Shown here: one piece after another, positions 30,208 through 40,520 of the stretch | How positions within the stretch are numbered: position 1 is the first letter of the stretch | Layout of the letters: each line of letters opens with the position of its first letter | NCBI GenBank assembly: GCA_903902795.1 | Contig: CAIUWH010000040.1 | Coordinates: 62,001 to 126,000, forward strand | DNA length: 64,000 nt | Origin: an uncultured Bacteroidota bacterium | GTDB lineage: Bacteria > Bacteroidota > Bacteroidia > Flavobacteriales > Flavobacteriaceae | Reading direction: 5' to 3' | Notes under the pieces: model-generated | Databases searched by the model: none | Told to the model about the DNA's origin: nothing | What the model saw: only the letters and a program-made list of their open reading frames with translations | Made by a program: the position numbers and the translations under genes

Positions 30208-30678
30208 TTGAAACTAGTACGCAAATACTTAAAAATCTACAGCATTCACATTAGAATTTATTCTATTCGTGAGCATGTTGATTTGAAGTTACCCAAACTT
30301 GAATACGAACTTGAAAAAAGCACTATAGATTCTAATCGAACCGATTATGTGATTCATGAAAACGACATAGTTGTGCACAAAACAACTGTTTTTAAATATT
30401 TAAATGTCTTGCGGTTAATCGGTAAAAAAGGCCCCGCTATTGGTGACTGTTTTACACATCCTGATTACAGAGGAAAATCAATTTATCCAAGAGTTATTAA
30501 TAGAGTTTCTAACGAATTGCTAGCTTCTGGACGGTACGACGAATTGTTCATCATTGTGAATGACAATAACACTAGTTCAATCATTGGAATTGAAAAAGCA
30601 GGTTATCAATTGAAAGTTGAAATCATCTCAAAAAAGTTTTTATTGTTTTATTTCAACACTCAAATTAAAAAGTTTTAA
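30208..30678 (+). CDS. GNAT-like N-acetyltransferase
   Basis: GPAIGDCFTHPDYRGKSIYPRVINRVSNELLASGRYDELFIIVNDNNTSSIIGIEKAGYQL; TTG start in ORF track. Confidence 0.7.
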   Translation: MKLVRKYLKIYSIHIRIYSIREHVDLKLPKLEYELEKSTIDSNRTDYVIHENDIVVHKTTVFKYLNVLRLIGKKGPAIGDCFTHPDYRGKSIYPRVINRVSNELLASGRYDELFIIVNDNNTSSIIGIEKAGYQLKVEIISKKFLLFYFNTQIKKF

Positions 30679-31679
30679 TGCAACTATCGCTCATCATTTG
30701 TACGTATATGCGTGCGCAACCTTTGCTGAACTTATTGGAATCTGTTTACCAACAAGAGCTGATTCCCAATGAAATTATTATTGTAGATGGTTCAACAAAC
30801 AATGAAACGAAAGAAGCAATTGAACAACATAACTTTCATAACTTACACTATTATTTAGTGGATGCGAAAGACCGCGGGCTCACACGGCAACGCAATTTCG
30901 GAATAGCAAAAGTGAACGAAACTACTGATGTTGTTTGTTTTTTAGATGATGATACGATACTCGAGAAAGAGTATTTTAAAGAAATTTGTATAGGTTATGA
31001 AAAACATCCTGAGGCACTTAGTATTGGAGGTTTTATCACCAATGAAGTAGTTTGGGAACCGTGTGAATCATCATCACAATGTGCGTTCGACGAGTATTTT
31101 TTTGATGGATGGAAAAGAAAGGATGGTAGCCGATTTTTAATGCGAAAGCGATTGGGATTGGATACCGATAAAGACCCGTGTTGGTTTCCTGATTTTGCTC
31201 ATGGAAGAAGCACCAGTTTTTTACCTCCATCTGGAAAAATATATGAAGTAGAACATTTAATGGGCGGCGTGTCGTCGTTTCGAAAAGAAGTATTTGAAAC
31301 GTTACAATTTTCTACGTATTTTGAAGGATACGGATTGTATGAAGACGCCGATTTTACCCTTCGTTTGTCCAAAATTGGAAAGTTATACATCAATACTAGT
31401 GCACGATTGGCGCATTATCACAACGAATCGGGTCGACCGAATAAATACCAATACGGAAAAATGGTAGTGCGCAACGGCTGGTACGTTTGGAGGATAAAAA
31501 TTGCGCATCCATCAGTAAAAAATAGAATTAAATGGCACACGATTACGCTGGTATTGACTTTAATTCGTTTCACCAATAGTTTCACTTCTCAAAAAAAATA
31601 TGAGGCTTTTACTGAGTCAATGGGACGACTTTCCGGTTGGTTTGGTTTAATTTTTAATCCACCAAAATTAGAAAAATGA
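30678..31679 (+). CDS. Family 2 glycosyltransferase
   Basis: LIICTYMRAQPLLNLLESVYQQELIPNEIIIVDGSTN, VVCFLDDDTILEKEYF, GGVSSFRKEVFETLQFSTYFEGYGLYEDADFTLRLSKIG. Confidence 0.92.
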   Translation: MQLSLIICTYMRAQPLLNLLESVYQQELIPNEIIIVDGSTNNETKEAIEQHNFHNLHYYLVDAKDRGLTRQRNFGIAKVNETTDVVCFLDDDTILEKEYFKEICIGYEKHPEALSIGGFITNEVVWEPCESSSQCAFDEYFFDGWKRKDGSRFLMRKRLGLDTDKDPCWFPDFAHGRSTSFLPPSGKIYEVEHLMGGVSSFRKEVFETLQFSTYFEGYGLYEDADFTLRLSKIGKLYINTSARLAHYHNESGRPNKYQYGKMVVRNGWYVWRIKIAHPSVKNRIKWHTITLVLTLIRFTNSFTSQKKYEAFTESMGRLSGWFGLIFNPPKLEK

Positions 31680-32230
31680 CGGTAGCGCAACTCATCTTTT
31701 CGGATTACAGAAAGTATAAAAAATATGGTGGAAATTTTCTCTCCATCGTATTTTTATCTCAAGGATTTTGGGCGATTTATCAACACCGGATTGCTCATTA
31801 CATGCATTTAAAAGTCACGATACAATCCTTTCGTTTTCTATTTTTAGCTCCGATGATTCTGTGGCAAAAAGGAATAGAAATAATGACCGGAATATCAATT
31901 CCAGCATCAGTTTCCATCGGGCCATCTTTTTACATTGCTCACTTTGGTGGAATAATTGTCAATTCAAATGCCATTATTGGTTCGAATTGTAACATCAGTC
32001 AAGGGGTAACTATTGGAGTTTCCGGACTCGAAGAAAAACGCGGTGTGCCTGTAATTGGAAATGATGTTTATATCGGAGCCAATGCTGTAGTAGCCGGAAA
32101 AATAACCGTTGGAAATCACGCCCTGATTGCTGCCTCGTCGTTGGTCAATTCTGATGTTAACGACGGTGAAGTGGTCATGGGTGTGCCCGCCGTAAAAGTT
32201 TCAGACAAAGGTTCAAAAGGATATATTTAA
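31676..32230 (+). CDS. Serine acetyltransferase-like LbH acetyltransferase
   Basis: FYIAHFGGIIVNSNAIIGSNCNISQGVTIGVSG...GNDVYIGANAVVAGKITVGNHALIAASSLVNSDVNDGEVVMGVPA. Confidence 0.87.
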   Translation: MTVAQLIFSDYRKYKKYGGNFLSIVFLSQGFWAIYQHRIAHYMHLKVTIQSFRFLFLAPMILWQKGIEIMTGISIPASVSIGPSFYIAHFGGIIVNSNAIIGSNCNISQGVTIGVSGLEEKRGVPVIGNDVYIGANAVVAGKITVGNHALIAASSLVNSDVNDGEVVMGVPAVKVSDKGSKGYI

Positions 32231-33348
32231 TGAAGTTTTTAATCGTCTCAACCTCGCCCATCATCCATTTGGATAACGAGTATTCGGCTTATAGTCCGTA
32301 TGTTCGTGAAATGGTCATTTGGGAAAAATATGTAGACGAAGTTGGGTTTTGTTGTCCGATTCGTACGAATAAAACCAATTTATTGCGAACTAAAATTCCG
32401 TTTTCAGTACATTCTTTCTTTACCACTAAAGAAGCCAATTTGAAGTCGGTTTCCTCTACTCTAATAGCGCTATTGTACTCTTTTTATAATGTAGTCGTTA
32501 TTTTTAAAGGAATGTATTGGGCCGATCACATTCATTTACGATGTCCAGGTAACATTGGATTATTGGGAAGTATCATCCAACTTTTTTTTCCGTTTAAACC
32601 CAAAACAGCCAAATACGCTGGAAATTGGGATCCGAATTCAAAGCAACCGTGGAGTTATCGATTGCAAAAATGGATCATTAGCAACCCCATTTTAACGCGG
32701 AACATGCAGGTTTTGGTTTATGGCGAGTGGAAGAATTCGTCTGCAAACATAAAACCTTTTTTTACAGCAACGTATTTTGAATCGGATAAAAAAGAAGTAA
32801 TCAAACCCGATTTTTCAAGCGGAATCCAGTTCATTTATGTGGGAACGCTCACTACCGGAAAGAATGCACTCTACGCCATCCAATTGATGGAAGAATTAAA
32901 AAGATTAGGAAAAAATGTTTCTCTAAAAATATACGGGGAAGGTCCAGAAAAAGAGCGTTTAGCGGATTACATTGTGCGTCAAAACGTCTCTGATTTTGTT
33001 TTCTTACTCGGAAACCAAGATGTAGAAACTGTGAAACAAGCCTATTGCGACAGTCATTTTGTAATTTTACCATCCAAAAGTGAAGGTTGGCCTAAAGTAG
33101 TCGCCGAAGGTATGTTTTGGAAATGCGTACCGATTGCGTCAAAAGTTTCTTGTATTCCGAGTATGCTCGATCACGGAAAAAGAGGTGTGGTAGTAACGAT
33201 GACTATTGATAATGATGTGCGTCAGATTTCAGCCTTGCTTGAAAACCCGGAGCAGTACGCAAAAATGGGGGAAGAATCGATGCTTTGGTCGCGGAAATAC
33301 ACTTTGGACTATTTTGAAAGTCAAATCAAACAACTGTTGCAACGATGA
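32230..33348 (+). CDS. Family 4 glycosyltransferase
   Basis: FIYVGTLTTGKNALYAIQLMEEL, VSLKIYGEGPEKERLADYI, ILPSKSEGWPKVVAEGMFWKCVPIAS. Confidence 0.9.
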   Translation: MKFLIVSTSPIIHLDNEYSAYSPYVREMVIWEKYVDEVGFCCPIRTNKTNLLRTKIPFSVHSFFTTKEANLKSVSSTLIALLYSFYNVVVIFKGMYWADHIHLRCPGNIGLLGSIIQLFFPFKPKTAKYAGNWDPNSKQPWSYRLQKWIISNPILTRNMQVLVYGEWKNSSANIKPFFTATYFESDKKEVIKPDFSSGIQFIYVGTLTTGKNALYAIQLMEELKRLGKNVSLKIYGEGPEKERLADYIVRQNVSDFVFLLGNQDVETVKQAYCDSHFVILPSKSEGWPKVVAEGMFWKCVPIASKVSCIPSMLDHGKRGVVVTMTIDNDVRQISALLENPEQYAKMGEESMLWSRKYTLDYFESQIKQLLQR

Positions 33349-34421
33349 GAATTGTACAACTAATCGATTCATTGGAAACGGGTGGAGCCGAGCGAATGGC
33401 AGTCAATTACGCCAATCTGTTATCGGATAACATTGAGTTTTCGGGGATAATTGTTACAAGAAAGGAAGGCAGTTTAGTTTCAGAATTAAGCAATAAAGTG
33501 CCCTATTGTTTTTTGAATAAGAAGAAAACCGTTGATATTGCAGCACTTAGAAAACTATATTATTTTTTAAAAAACAATAAAATTGAAGTGCTACATGCCC
33601 ACAGCACCTCTTTTTTTAGTGCGGTTTTGGTGAAGATATTCCTACCTAAATTAAAGTTGATTTGGCACGATCATTATGGAAAGAGCGAATTTCTTCATGA
33701 ACGAAAAAGTGCAGTTTTAAAGATATCTTCTTATTTTTTCAGCGGAATTATCGCCGTCAATCAGCACCTAAAAAAATGGGCAGAGTCTCAATTAAATTGT
33801 AAAAAAGTAATCTATTTTCCTAATTTTACGCCGCAACAATCATCCCAAATAAAAGGAGAAACCGTACTTTTGGGGACAGAACGGAAACGTATTTTATGTT
33901 TAGCAAATTTGCGGGCTCAGAAAGATCATTTTTTACTGTTGAAAGTAGCTCAAAAACTAAGGGCAACACATCCAGATTGGTCATTCCATTTAGTGGGAAA
34001 AGATTTTGAAGATGCGTATTCGGCGTCAATTCGGACTTCAATCGCTCAGATGAAATTGCAACAAACCGTTTACTTATATGGATCAAGAAATGATAGTGCG
34101 GCCATTATTGATCAATCGGATATTGGAATTTTGACATCCAGTTCAGAAGGATTGCCCGTTTCGTTGTTGGAATACGGGATGAATCAATTACCAGTTGTTG
34201 TGACTGCCGTGGGCGAAATTCCGATGTTGATTCAGAACCATAAAAACGGATTTTTAGTTCAATCGGGTGATGCAGATGAATTTTTCAATGCACTCGTACA
34301 ATTGATTGATAATCCCAATTTAATGAATACATTTGGAAGCGCTTTGTACCAAACGATTCTGAACAATTACTCTGAAAAAGCAATTATAAACCACTATATT
34401 GAGTGGATAGAAACGAACTGA
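33345..34421 (+). CDS. Family 4 glycosyltransferase
   Basis: IVQLIDSLETGGAERMAVNYANLL, ILTSSSEGLPVSLLEYGMNQLPVVVTAVGEIPMLIQNHKNGFLV. Confidence 0.92.
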   Translation: MRIVQLIDSLETGGAERMAVNYANLLSDNIEFSGIIVTRKEGSLVSELSNKVPYCFLNKKKTVDIAALRKLYYFLKNNKIEVLHAHSTSFFSAVLVKIFLPKLKLIWHDHYGKSEFLHERKSAVLKISSYFFSGIIAVNQHLKKWAESQLNCKKVIYFPNFTPQQSSQIKGETVLLGTERKRILCLANLRAQKDHFLLLKVAQKLRATHPDWSFHLVGKDFEDAYSASIRTSIAQMKLQQTVYLYGSRNDSAAIIDQSDIGILTSSSEGLPVSLLEYGMNQLPVVVTAVGEIPMLIQNHKNGFLVQSGDADEFFNALVQLIDNPNLMNTFGSALYQTILNNYSEKAIINHYIEWIETN

Positions 34422-34425
34422 TTTC

Positions 34426-35751
34426 ATGCAAAATAGAGACAAAAATTATCTTTTTCTAATCGCTGCCCATTTGTTAATAGGTGTGCTGATTTATTTGGTG
34501 CCTGTTTTTGCGAAAGTATACGGTTACTCAATTATTCTGATTGGAATTTTGTTTGTGATTAAAAAGCGGAATAAAAACAATGAAGTCCTTTATGCTTCGG
34601 CTTATATCATCGGAAGCGAAGTATTACTGAGGATGACCGATGGTAATCCAGTGTATGAGTTTTCAAAGTATGGGGTTATGATTTTCATCATTATGGGTAT
34701 ATTTTATTCCGGATTTTCCAAGTATTCAGTTCCATATTGGATTTATATTTTACTGCTCGTACCTGGAATTTTAATGGCAACCCATGAACTGAATTTGCAA
34801 ACTGAAATCAGAAAAACCATTGCCTTTAATATTGCTGGACCTATTTGTTTGGGTTTAGCATCTATGTACACTTATAATAGGAAAATATCGTATGATGAAT
34901 TAAATAATATCTTACTGATGATTGGTTTGCCCGTCGTCTCCTGTGCGATGTATTTGATGATGTATACTCCAAATATTAAAGAAGTTTTGACGGGTACAGG
35001 ATCGAATACGGAGTTATCAGGTGGCTTTGGTCCGAATCAAGTTTCAACTGTTTTAGGTTTGGGAATGTTTGTATTTTTCTCTCGTATACTGTTGGTTTCT
35101 AAATCTAAATTAATATTTATTGCCAACCTTGGGGTAGCCCTTTTGATTAGTTATCGAGGTTTGGTGACTTTTTCAAGGGGCGGAATGTTAACCGGATTAA
35201 TTATGATTTTTTTCCTGTTATACTTTATTTACATTAACAGTAAGAGTCAGGGTAAGTTAAAGCTATTTTACTTTTTCGGTTTTTTGTTTGTAGTATTTTT
35301 GCTTGTTTGGTCCTATACTTCGTTTCAAACAGGCGGATTAATCGAAAAAAGATATGCTAATAAAGATGCGCAAGGTCGCGTCAAGGAAAGTCAACTTACA
35401 GGTAGGGAAGACATTGCAGCCCAAGAGTTTGATATTTTTCTAAATCATCCTTTTTTTGGTGCTGGAGTGGCACGCGCTACTGAAATTCGAACAGGCATCA
35501 ACGGATTCAGGTCGTTATCACATAATGAGATTTCGCGATTAATGTCGGAACACGGCGCATTGGGAATATTGGCGCTATTAGTGCTTTTTATTACTCCAAT
35601 GATTTTGTATTTGGACAACAAACAAAATATTTACATTTTTTGTTTTTTGTTTTTTTGGCTTCTCACCATTAATCATGCAGCAATGCGAATAGCCGCGCCT
35701 GCGTTTGTCTATTCTTTGGCATTATTGAAAGTCCAATTCAATGAAGATTAA
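34426..35751 (+). CDS. O-antigen ligase/polymerase family membrane protein (Wzy/WaaL-like)
   Basis: 441 aa, many TMs; periplasmic-loop region FDIFLNHPFFGAGVARATEIRTGINGFRSLSHNEISRLMSEHGALGILALL. Confidence 0.85.
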   Translation: MQNRDKNYLFLIAAHLLIGVLIYLVPVFAKVYGYSIILIGILFVIKKRNKNNEVLYASAYIIGSEVLLRMTDGNPVYEFSKYGVMIFIIMGIFYSGFSKYSVPYWIYILLLVPGILMATHELNLQTEIRKTIAFNIAGPICLGLASMYTYNRKISYDELNNILLMIGLPVVSCAMYLMMYTPNIKEVLTGTGSNTELSGGFGPNQVSTVLGLGMFVFFSRILLVSKSKLIFIANLGVALLISYRGLVTFSRGGMLTGLIMIFFLLYFIYINSKSQGKLKLFYFFGFLFVVFLLVWSYTSFQTGGLIEKRYANKDAQGRVKESQLTGREDIAAQEFDIFLNHPFFGAGVARATEIRTGINGFRSLSHNEISRLMSEHGALGILALLVLFITPMILYLDNKQNIYIFCFLFFWLLTINHAAMRIAAPAFVYSLALLKVQFNED

Positions 35752-36754
35752 ACTACTCTACATCGGTAACAAGCTTTCCAAACATGGAAATACCCAAACA
35801 TCTATTGAAACATTGGGTCATTTTTTAGAGAAAGAAGGCTACGAACTGATGTATGCTTCCTCCAAGAAAAATAAAATAGTAAGGATGCTGGACATAATCA
35901 TTACTACCCTTCGATTTCATAGAAAAGCTCGCTATGTTTTGATTGATACGTACAGTACTCAAAACTTCTGGTTTGCGTTTGTTATTGCTCAGTTATGCCG
36001 GATTTTGGGAGCTAAGTACATCACTAAATTACACGGTGGAGATTTACCCAATCGTTTAAATAGAAGTCCGTATTTGAGTGATATAATCTTTAAAAACGCC
36101 TTTAAAATTATTGCGCCATCGGGTTATTTGTTCAGTCATTTCTCTGAAAAATACTCTGAGAATTTACTTTTGATTGCCAATACTGTAGCCATCAATAAAT
36201 ATCCTTTTTTTAAGCGAGAAAGTATAGAGCCAAAACTACTGTGGGTTCGTTCGTTTTCTAAAATTTATAATCCCAAAATGGCCATACAAGTCTTGTCTGA
36301 ATTGAAGAAGAAGTATCCCAATGCACAACTGTGTATGGTCGGTCCTGATAAGGAAAATCTAATACCAAACTGTGTTGCATTTGCCGAAGAGCTTAACGTT
36401 GAAGTTCAATTTACGGGCAAATTGTCAAAGAAGAAATGGGTTGAACTTTCAAAAGAATATTCAGTATTCATCAATACCACTTATTTTGATAATACTCCGG
36501 TTAGTGTAATCGAAGCAATGGCTTTGGGATTGCCTGTCGTGTCGACCAATGTTGGTGGGATTCCGTATTTACTTGAAGATAAAAAGAATGCACTTTTAGT
36601 GAGTGAAAACGATGTTTTTCAGATGGTTCAATCTATAGAATTGTTGTTGAAAGATTCACAATTACGTTCAGCCATAGTTGATAATGCTAGAGCTTTAGTC
36701 GAAGATTTTGATTGGGAAACGGTCAAAGAAAAGTGGTTTGAAATATTAAAATAA
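35741..36754 (+). CDS. Family 4 glycosyltransferase
   Basis: LLYIGNKLSKHGNTQTSIETLGHFL, LLWVRSFSKIYNPKMAIQVLSELKKKYPNAQLCMVGPD, FINTTYFDNTPVSVIEAMALGLPVVSTNVGGIPYLLEDKKNALLV. Confidence 0.9.
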   Translation: MKIKLLYIGNKLSKHGNTQTSIETLGHFLEKEGYELMYASSKKNKIVRMLDIIITTLRFHRKARYVLIDTYSTQNFWFAFVIAQLCRILGAKYITKLHGGDLPNRLNRSPYLSDIIFKNAFKIIAPSGYLFSHFSEKYSENLLLIANTVAINKYPFFKRESIEPKLLWVRSFSKIYNPKMAIQVLSELKKKYPNAQLCMVGPDKENLIPNCVAFAEELNVEVQFTGKLSKKKWVELSKEYSVFINTTYFDNTPVSVIEAMALGLPVVSTNVGGIPYLLEDKKNALLVSENDVFQMVQSIELLLKDSQLRSAIVDNARALVEDFDWETVKEKWFEILK

Positions 36755-36807
36755 TAGTTAACTTTGGCTTAAATTTGGTACCTTGCAGAACATAATTAAG
36801 CGCATAG

Positions 36808-38202
36808 ATGAATTCTACTAAGAGAATACATTTCGAAATTTCAGAACGAAAGATACTTCTTAAAGTGTTTGATGTCATCTTTGTATTGGCTGCGTTATAT
36901 CTCATAAGTTCGATTTTCAACTTCAAATATTTTACTTTTTCAACAAGCAATTATTATTGGACTATTGTGCTTGCCATTTACTTGAATATTTTTGCTTCTG
37001 TTTTTGAAATGTATAATTTACAAGTAGCAAGCAGTAAATTCCAGATCATAAAAAGCATCATATTAACGACATCTACTACAGTTTTAGTGTATCTGTTGAC
37101 TCCAATTTACACACCCGTGCTGCCTTCAAATCGTATACAAATCGTTATTTTTTACCTGTCGATTTTTGTTTCCTTGTTATTGTGGAGATTATTTTATGTT
37201 GCTTTTTTAGCTTCCCATCGGTTCATTAAAAATGCTATAATTGTTTGTGACAAAGCGCAACTGGAAGAATTGGTTAGTGGACTAGAAAGTGTTGATCCGC
37301 ATTATAAATTCATCGGATTTGTCAATTCTGATGGTGAACAGAATTCTAAAGTTAATTACAATTCGATTATTAACATAAATGCCGATGATTTAGAGAAGTT
37401 TTTTAAGGGTAAATCGATTTCAGAAATTGTAGTGGCTTCTCAGAAAACAGAGGGAATTACGACCAATTTATACAATCAGCTGATTCATTTACTTGAAAAT
37501 GGAGTCATAATCAAAGAATATACACAATTGTATGAAACGATAACGCAACGTATTCCAGTTCAGTATGTTTCTAGAGATTTCTACAGGTATTTTCCGTTTA
37601 GTAGAAATAATCAAAATCAATTGTATTTGTTGGTTTCACGGCTAATTGATGTACTTTTTTCACTTATTGGGTTATCGTTCGGATTGTTGTTTTTGCCCTT
37701 CATTTTTATAGGAAATATGATGGGTAACAAGGGAAAATTATTCTATACCCAAGAGCGCGTCGGCAAAAACGGAATACCATTCAAAATATTGAAATACAGG
37801 ACTATGGTGAAAAATTCTGAGGAAAATGGTGCCGTATTTACCTCATTTAACGATTCGCGAATTACACCTTTTGGTAAATTTTTGAGAAAGACACGACTCG
37901 ACGAATTCCCGCAGTTTGTAAATATTCTGAAAGGCGATATGTCGATTATTGGTCCACGACCCGAACGACCTGTTTTTGTAAACGAAATTGCAGAAGTAAT
38001 GCCTTTTTACGAGACGCGACACATCATTAAACCTGGACTAACGGGTTGGGCGCAAGTCAATTATTCGTATGGCGATTCGATTGCCGATAGCTTGGTTAAA
38101 TTACAATACGATTTGTATTACATCAAACACCGAAGTATCTTTTTAGACATTAATATATTCGTAAAAACCTTCAGCACCGTATTGTTTTACAGAGGACAAT
38201 AG
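36808..38202 (+). CDS. Undecaprenyl-phosphate sugar phosphotransferase (WcaJ/polyprenyl glycosylphosphotransferase)
   Basis: N-terminal TMs; C-terminal GKLFYTQERVGKNGIPFKILKYRTMVKNSEENGAVFTSFNDSRITPFGKFLRKTRLDEFPQFVNILKGDMSIIGPRPERPVFV. Confidence 0.93.
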   Translation: MNSTKRIHFEISERKILLKVFDVIFVLAALYLISSIFNFKYFTFSTSNYYWTIVLAIYLNIFASVFEMYNLQVASSKFQIIKSIILTTSTTVLVYLLTPIYTPVLPSNRIQIVIFYLSIFVSLLLWRLFYVAFLASHRFIKNAIIVCDKAQLEELVSGLESVDPHYKFIGFVNSDGEQNSKVNYNSIININADDLEKFFKGKSISEIVVASQKTEGITTNLYNQLIHLLENGVIIKEYTQLYETITQRIPVQYVSRDFYRYFPFSRNNQNQLYLLVSRLIDVLFSLIGLSFGLLFLPFIFIGNMMGNKGKLFYTQERVGKNGIPFKILKYRTMVKNSEENGAVFTSFNDSRITPFGKFLRKTRLDEFPQFVNILKGDMSIIGPRPERPVFVNEIAEVMPFYETRHIIKPGLTGWAQVNYSYGDSIADSLVKLQYDLYYIKHRSIFLDINIFVKTFSTVLFYRGQ

Positions 38203-38203
38203 T

Positions 38204-39298
38204 TCAATTTACTTTCAAAGTTCTAAGCAACTTCATCAGCATCAACAGATGGGTAATCATAAACGGAATCATCAGGAGCACATAAGGTTTCGTAATCACT
38301 ACCACTAAATAAATTGCCAATAGTGCTAGGCAAATAAGAACAAGTTTTCTAAGTGCTGTCGATTTTAAAAAAGGCAATACTAGAAAAAGCGGATTGAATA
38401 ACAAAGCGTTATAATTCCACAATACTTCTTGATGAAGCGAAAATAATCCTACTACACACAAGAACAAACCTACTAAACCACTTATCAATAAATATGATTT
38501 GTACAGCCAGATTTTTCGAGTCAGAAGAAGTAAAAGAAGCAACACCGCAACAAAGTAAATACTGTTGAAAAAAGAAAAGTGATGTGTTTTTACAACTTCT
38601 TGTACTAGGATTTCTTTTTTGGTTACAATTGGCTTACCTTCAATTGTGGCGGCATCTAAGCTGTTTAATAGCTCTACCGGTAAAAATAACTGCTCCGCTT
38701 TTTTATCGGTTTTGGCGCCGAAAATGACGTTGATTCCAAGTTTGTACCAAAAATAATTATCAAAGTAGGGATACAATACTTCGCGATAACTAATAGTTTG
38801 ATCGTCAACTTTTCGAATTAATTTTGTACCATAGGTTTGATTTATTTTGTCGACAACCATTGTCGTGCAATTTTGATCGATAAATTTGTAAGTATAATTG
38901 CGTTCTTCCGAAAGTAATGAAGCATTCAATCTTTCAAATAATTCTTGCTTTTTGACCAGTGGAAAATCCAAGGTTTGCTCAATTACTTCTCGACCATCGT
39001 ATTGGTATTCATAAATAAATTCGTTGTAACTGGTAGCGACGATAAAATACTGTAAATCGCCTTTAACAAATTTTAGGTAAAAATGTTCCGTACTAAAATT
39101 AAAAGCGCCGTAGTTGTAAACCACATCCAAATTGGTCAGTGGATCTTTGATTCGGATGGCGGTATGACCAAAGGTCGAGTATAATTGTTCGCCTCGTCCA
39201 CACGTGAAAATACTTACCGTAGCTTGGTCGGATAAAGGCGGATTTTGAGCGAAAGTTTGAGTGAGGACAAAGAAAAAAAAGAGTAATTTTTTTAGCAT
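38204..39298 (-). CDS. DUF4105-like membrane protein (Lnb N-terminal periplasmic domain-like)
   Basis: Signal peptide; ATVSIFTCGRGEQLYSTFGHTAIRIKDPLTNLDVVYNYGAFNF; C-terminal TMs. Confidence 0.83.
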   Translation of the reverse strand: MLKKLLFFFFVLTQTFAQNPPLSDQATVSIFTCGRGEQLYSTFGHTAIRIKDPLTNLDVVYNYGAFNFSTEHFYLKFVKGDLQYFIVATSYNEFIYEYQYDGREVIEQTLDFPLVKKQELFERLNASLLSEERNYTYKFIDQNCTTMVVDKINQTYGTKLIRKVDDQTISYREVLYPYFDNYFWYKLGINVIFGAKTDKKAEQLFLPVELLNSLDAATIEGKPIVTKKEILVQEVVKTHHFSFFNSIYFVAVLLLLLLLTRKIWLYKSYLLISGLVGLFLCVVGLFSLHQEVLWNYNALLFNPLFLVLPFLKSTALRKLVLICLALLAIYLVVVITKPYVLLMIPFMITHLLMLMKLLRTLKVN

Positions 39299-39304
39299 AC
39301 GGAG

Positions 39305-40384
39305 TTATCTAAAAATGCTTAAATCGACTTTTACCGAAAAGATGTTAGAATATAAGGCCGCACTTTGGTCTCCTAAATCAGTCAAAGCATAATCAACTTG
39401 TATGCCTCTGTATTTAAAACCAAGTCCGATATTGGGTTGAAAACCAACCTTTGTTGAATTGTCAATTTGTGTGATGTTTTGAAAGTTGCCCACGCCAGCT
39501 CTTAAAAATACTAAATCGGTATAACCAAATTCGAATCCGAGCGCTGGACTCACACTGACAAAATCAGTCGACAGAATATCATTCGTTCGGGCAAATTGCA
39601 TATTTAAGTTTACCGCTGCCAAAAGTGTATAATCATAGTGGAATTCGTATTTTTTTGACATTCCGAGTTGAGCTTTCGGAGCGGTAATTTCGGTGCTTTC
39701 GGGCAACTCTGTGTTCTCGCCGGGAATCGCGTTCTTAATGGTTTCAAATTGCTCTTCGTCGATGGCCCAGATGTTATAAGTTGTTGTAATGTCGCGTAAC
39801 ATCAGTCCGTAGTGCCAGTCGTTGCGCTCGAATTGCAATCCGAAATCGACTCCAAATCCCCACGAATTAGCAAAATCTCCAATAATTCTTCGCACCACTT
39901 TTGCATTGACACCGTACTGAAAACCAGGTACTTTTAGTTTTCTGGCGTACGAAAAAGTCATGGCGTAATCGGCGGTAGAAAATAGACTAATACGATTGTA
40001 ATCAATATTTCCGTTATTGTCAATTAATTGAGTGGTGTTTAAGATATCGTCAACTCCAAATCGGATGAGCGAAATTCCCCATGCACTGCGATCGTCGATT
40101 GGTTTGGCATACGCCGCATAGTCATATTGTGCAATATTTGCAAAGTAACTAGCGTGCATAATTGAAGCTTCGCCATCTTCAAGGTGAATCAGTCCAGCTG
40201 GATTCCAATAACCTGAATTTACATTATTGGTGCTAGAAACTACCGCGTTCGACATGCCCAACGCAGCTCCGTCTACACCAATGCTCAAAAACTCATTAGA
40301 ATATTTTCTAACGGCTTGACCATACGATAGCGAACTACAGATCAAAATAAAGAGCACTAATTTATTCAAGGCAATTTTTTTCAA
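39305..40384 (-). CDS. PorV/PorQ-family outer membrane protein (T9SS-associated family)
   Basis: Signal peptide; KYSNEFLSIGVDGAALGMSNAVVSSTNNVNSGYWNPAGL; beta-barrel-like alternation. Confidence 0.85.
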   Translation of the reverse strand: MKKIALNKLVLFILICSSLSYGQAVRKYSNEFLSIGVDGAALGMSNAVVSSTNNVNSGYWNPAGLIHLEDGEASIMHASYFANIAQYDYAAYAKPIDDRSAWGISLIRFGVDDILNTTQLIDNNGNIDYNRISLFSTADYAMTFSYARKLKVPGFQYGVNAKVVRRIIGDFANSWGFGVDFGLQFERNDWHYGLMLRDITTTYNIWAIDEEQFETIKNAIPGENTELPESTEITAPKAQLGMSKKYEFHYDYTLLAAVNLNMQFARTNDILSTDFVSVSPALGFEFGYTDLVFLRAGVGNFQNITQIDNSTKVGFQPNIGLGFKYRGIQVDYALTDLGDQSAALYSNIFSVKVDLSIFR

Positions 40385-40520
40385 AAATATAAATTTTTAT
40401 TCTCTTAGAAGCGCTATTAACATATTAAAAACAGTTGTAGAACGCGAAATAAAATTCTCTAGTAAAAACGTGCTTCTCTTTAAGTTATTGTACTAAATTT
40501 GTTTTTTGAAAAATCAAATC

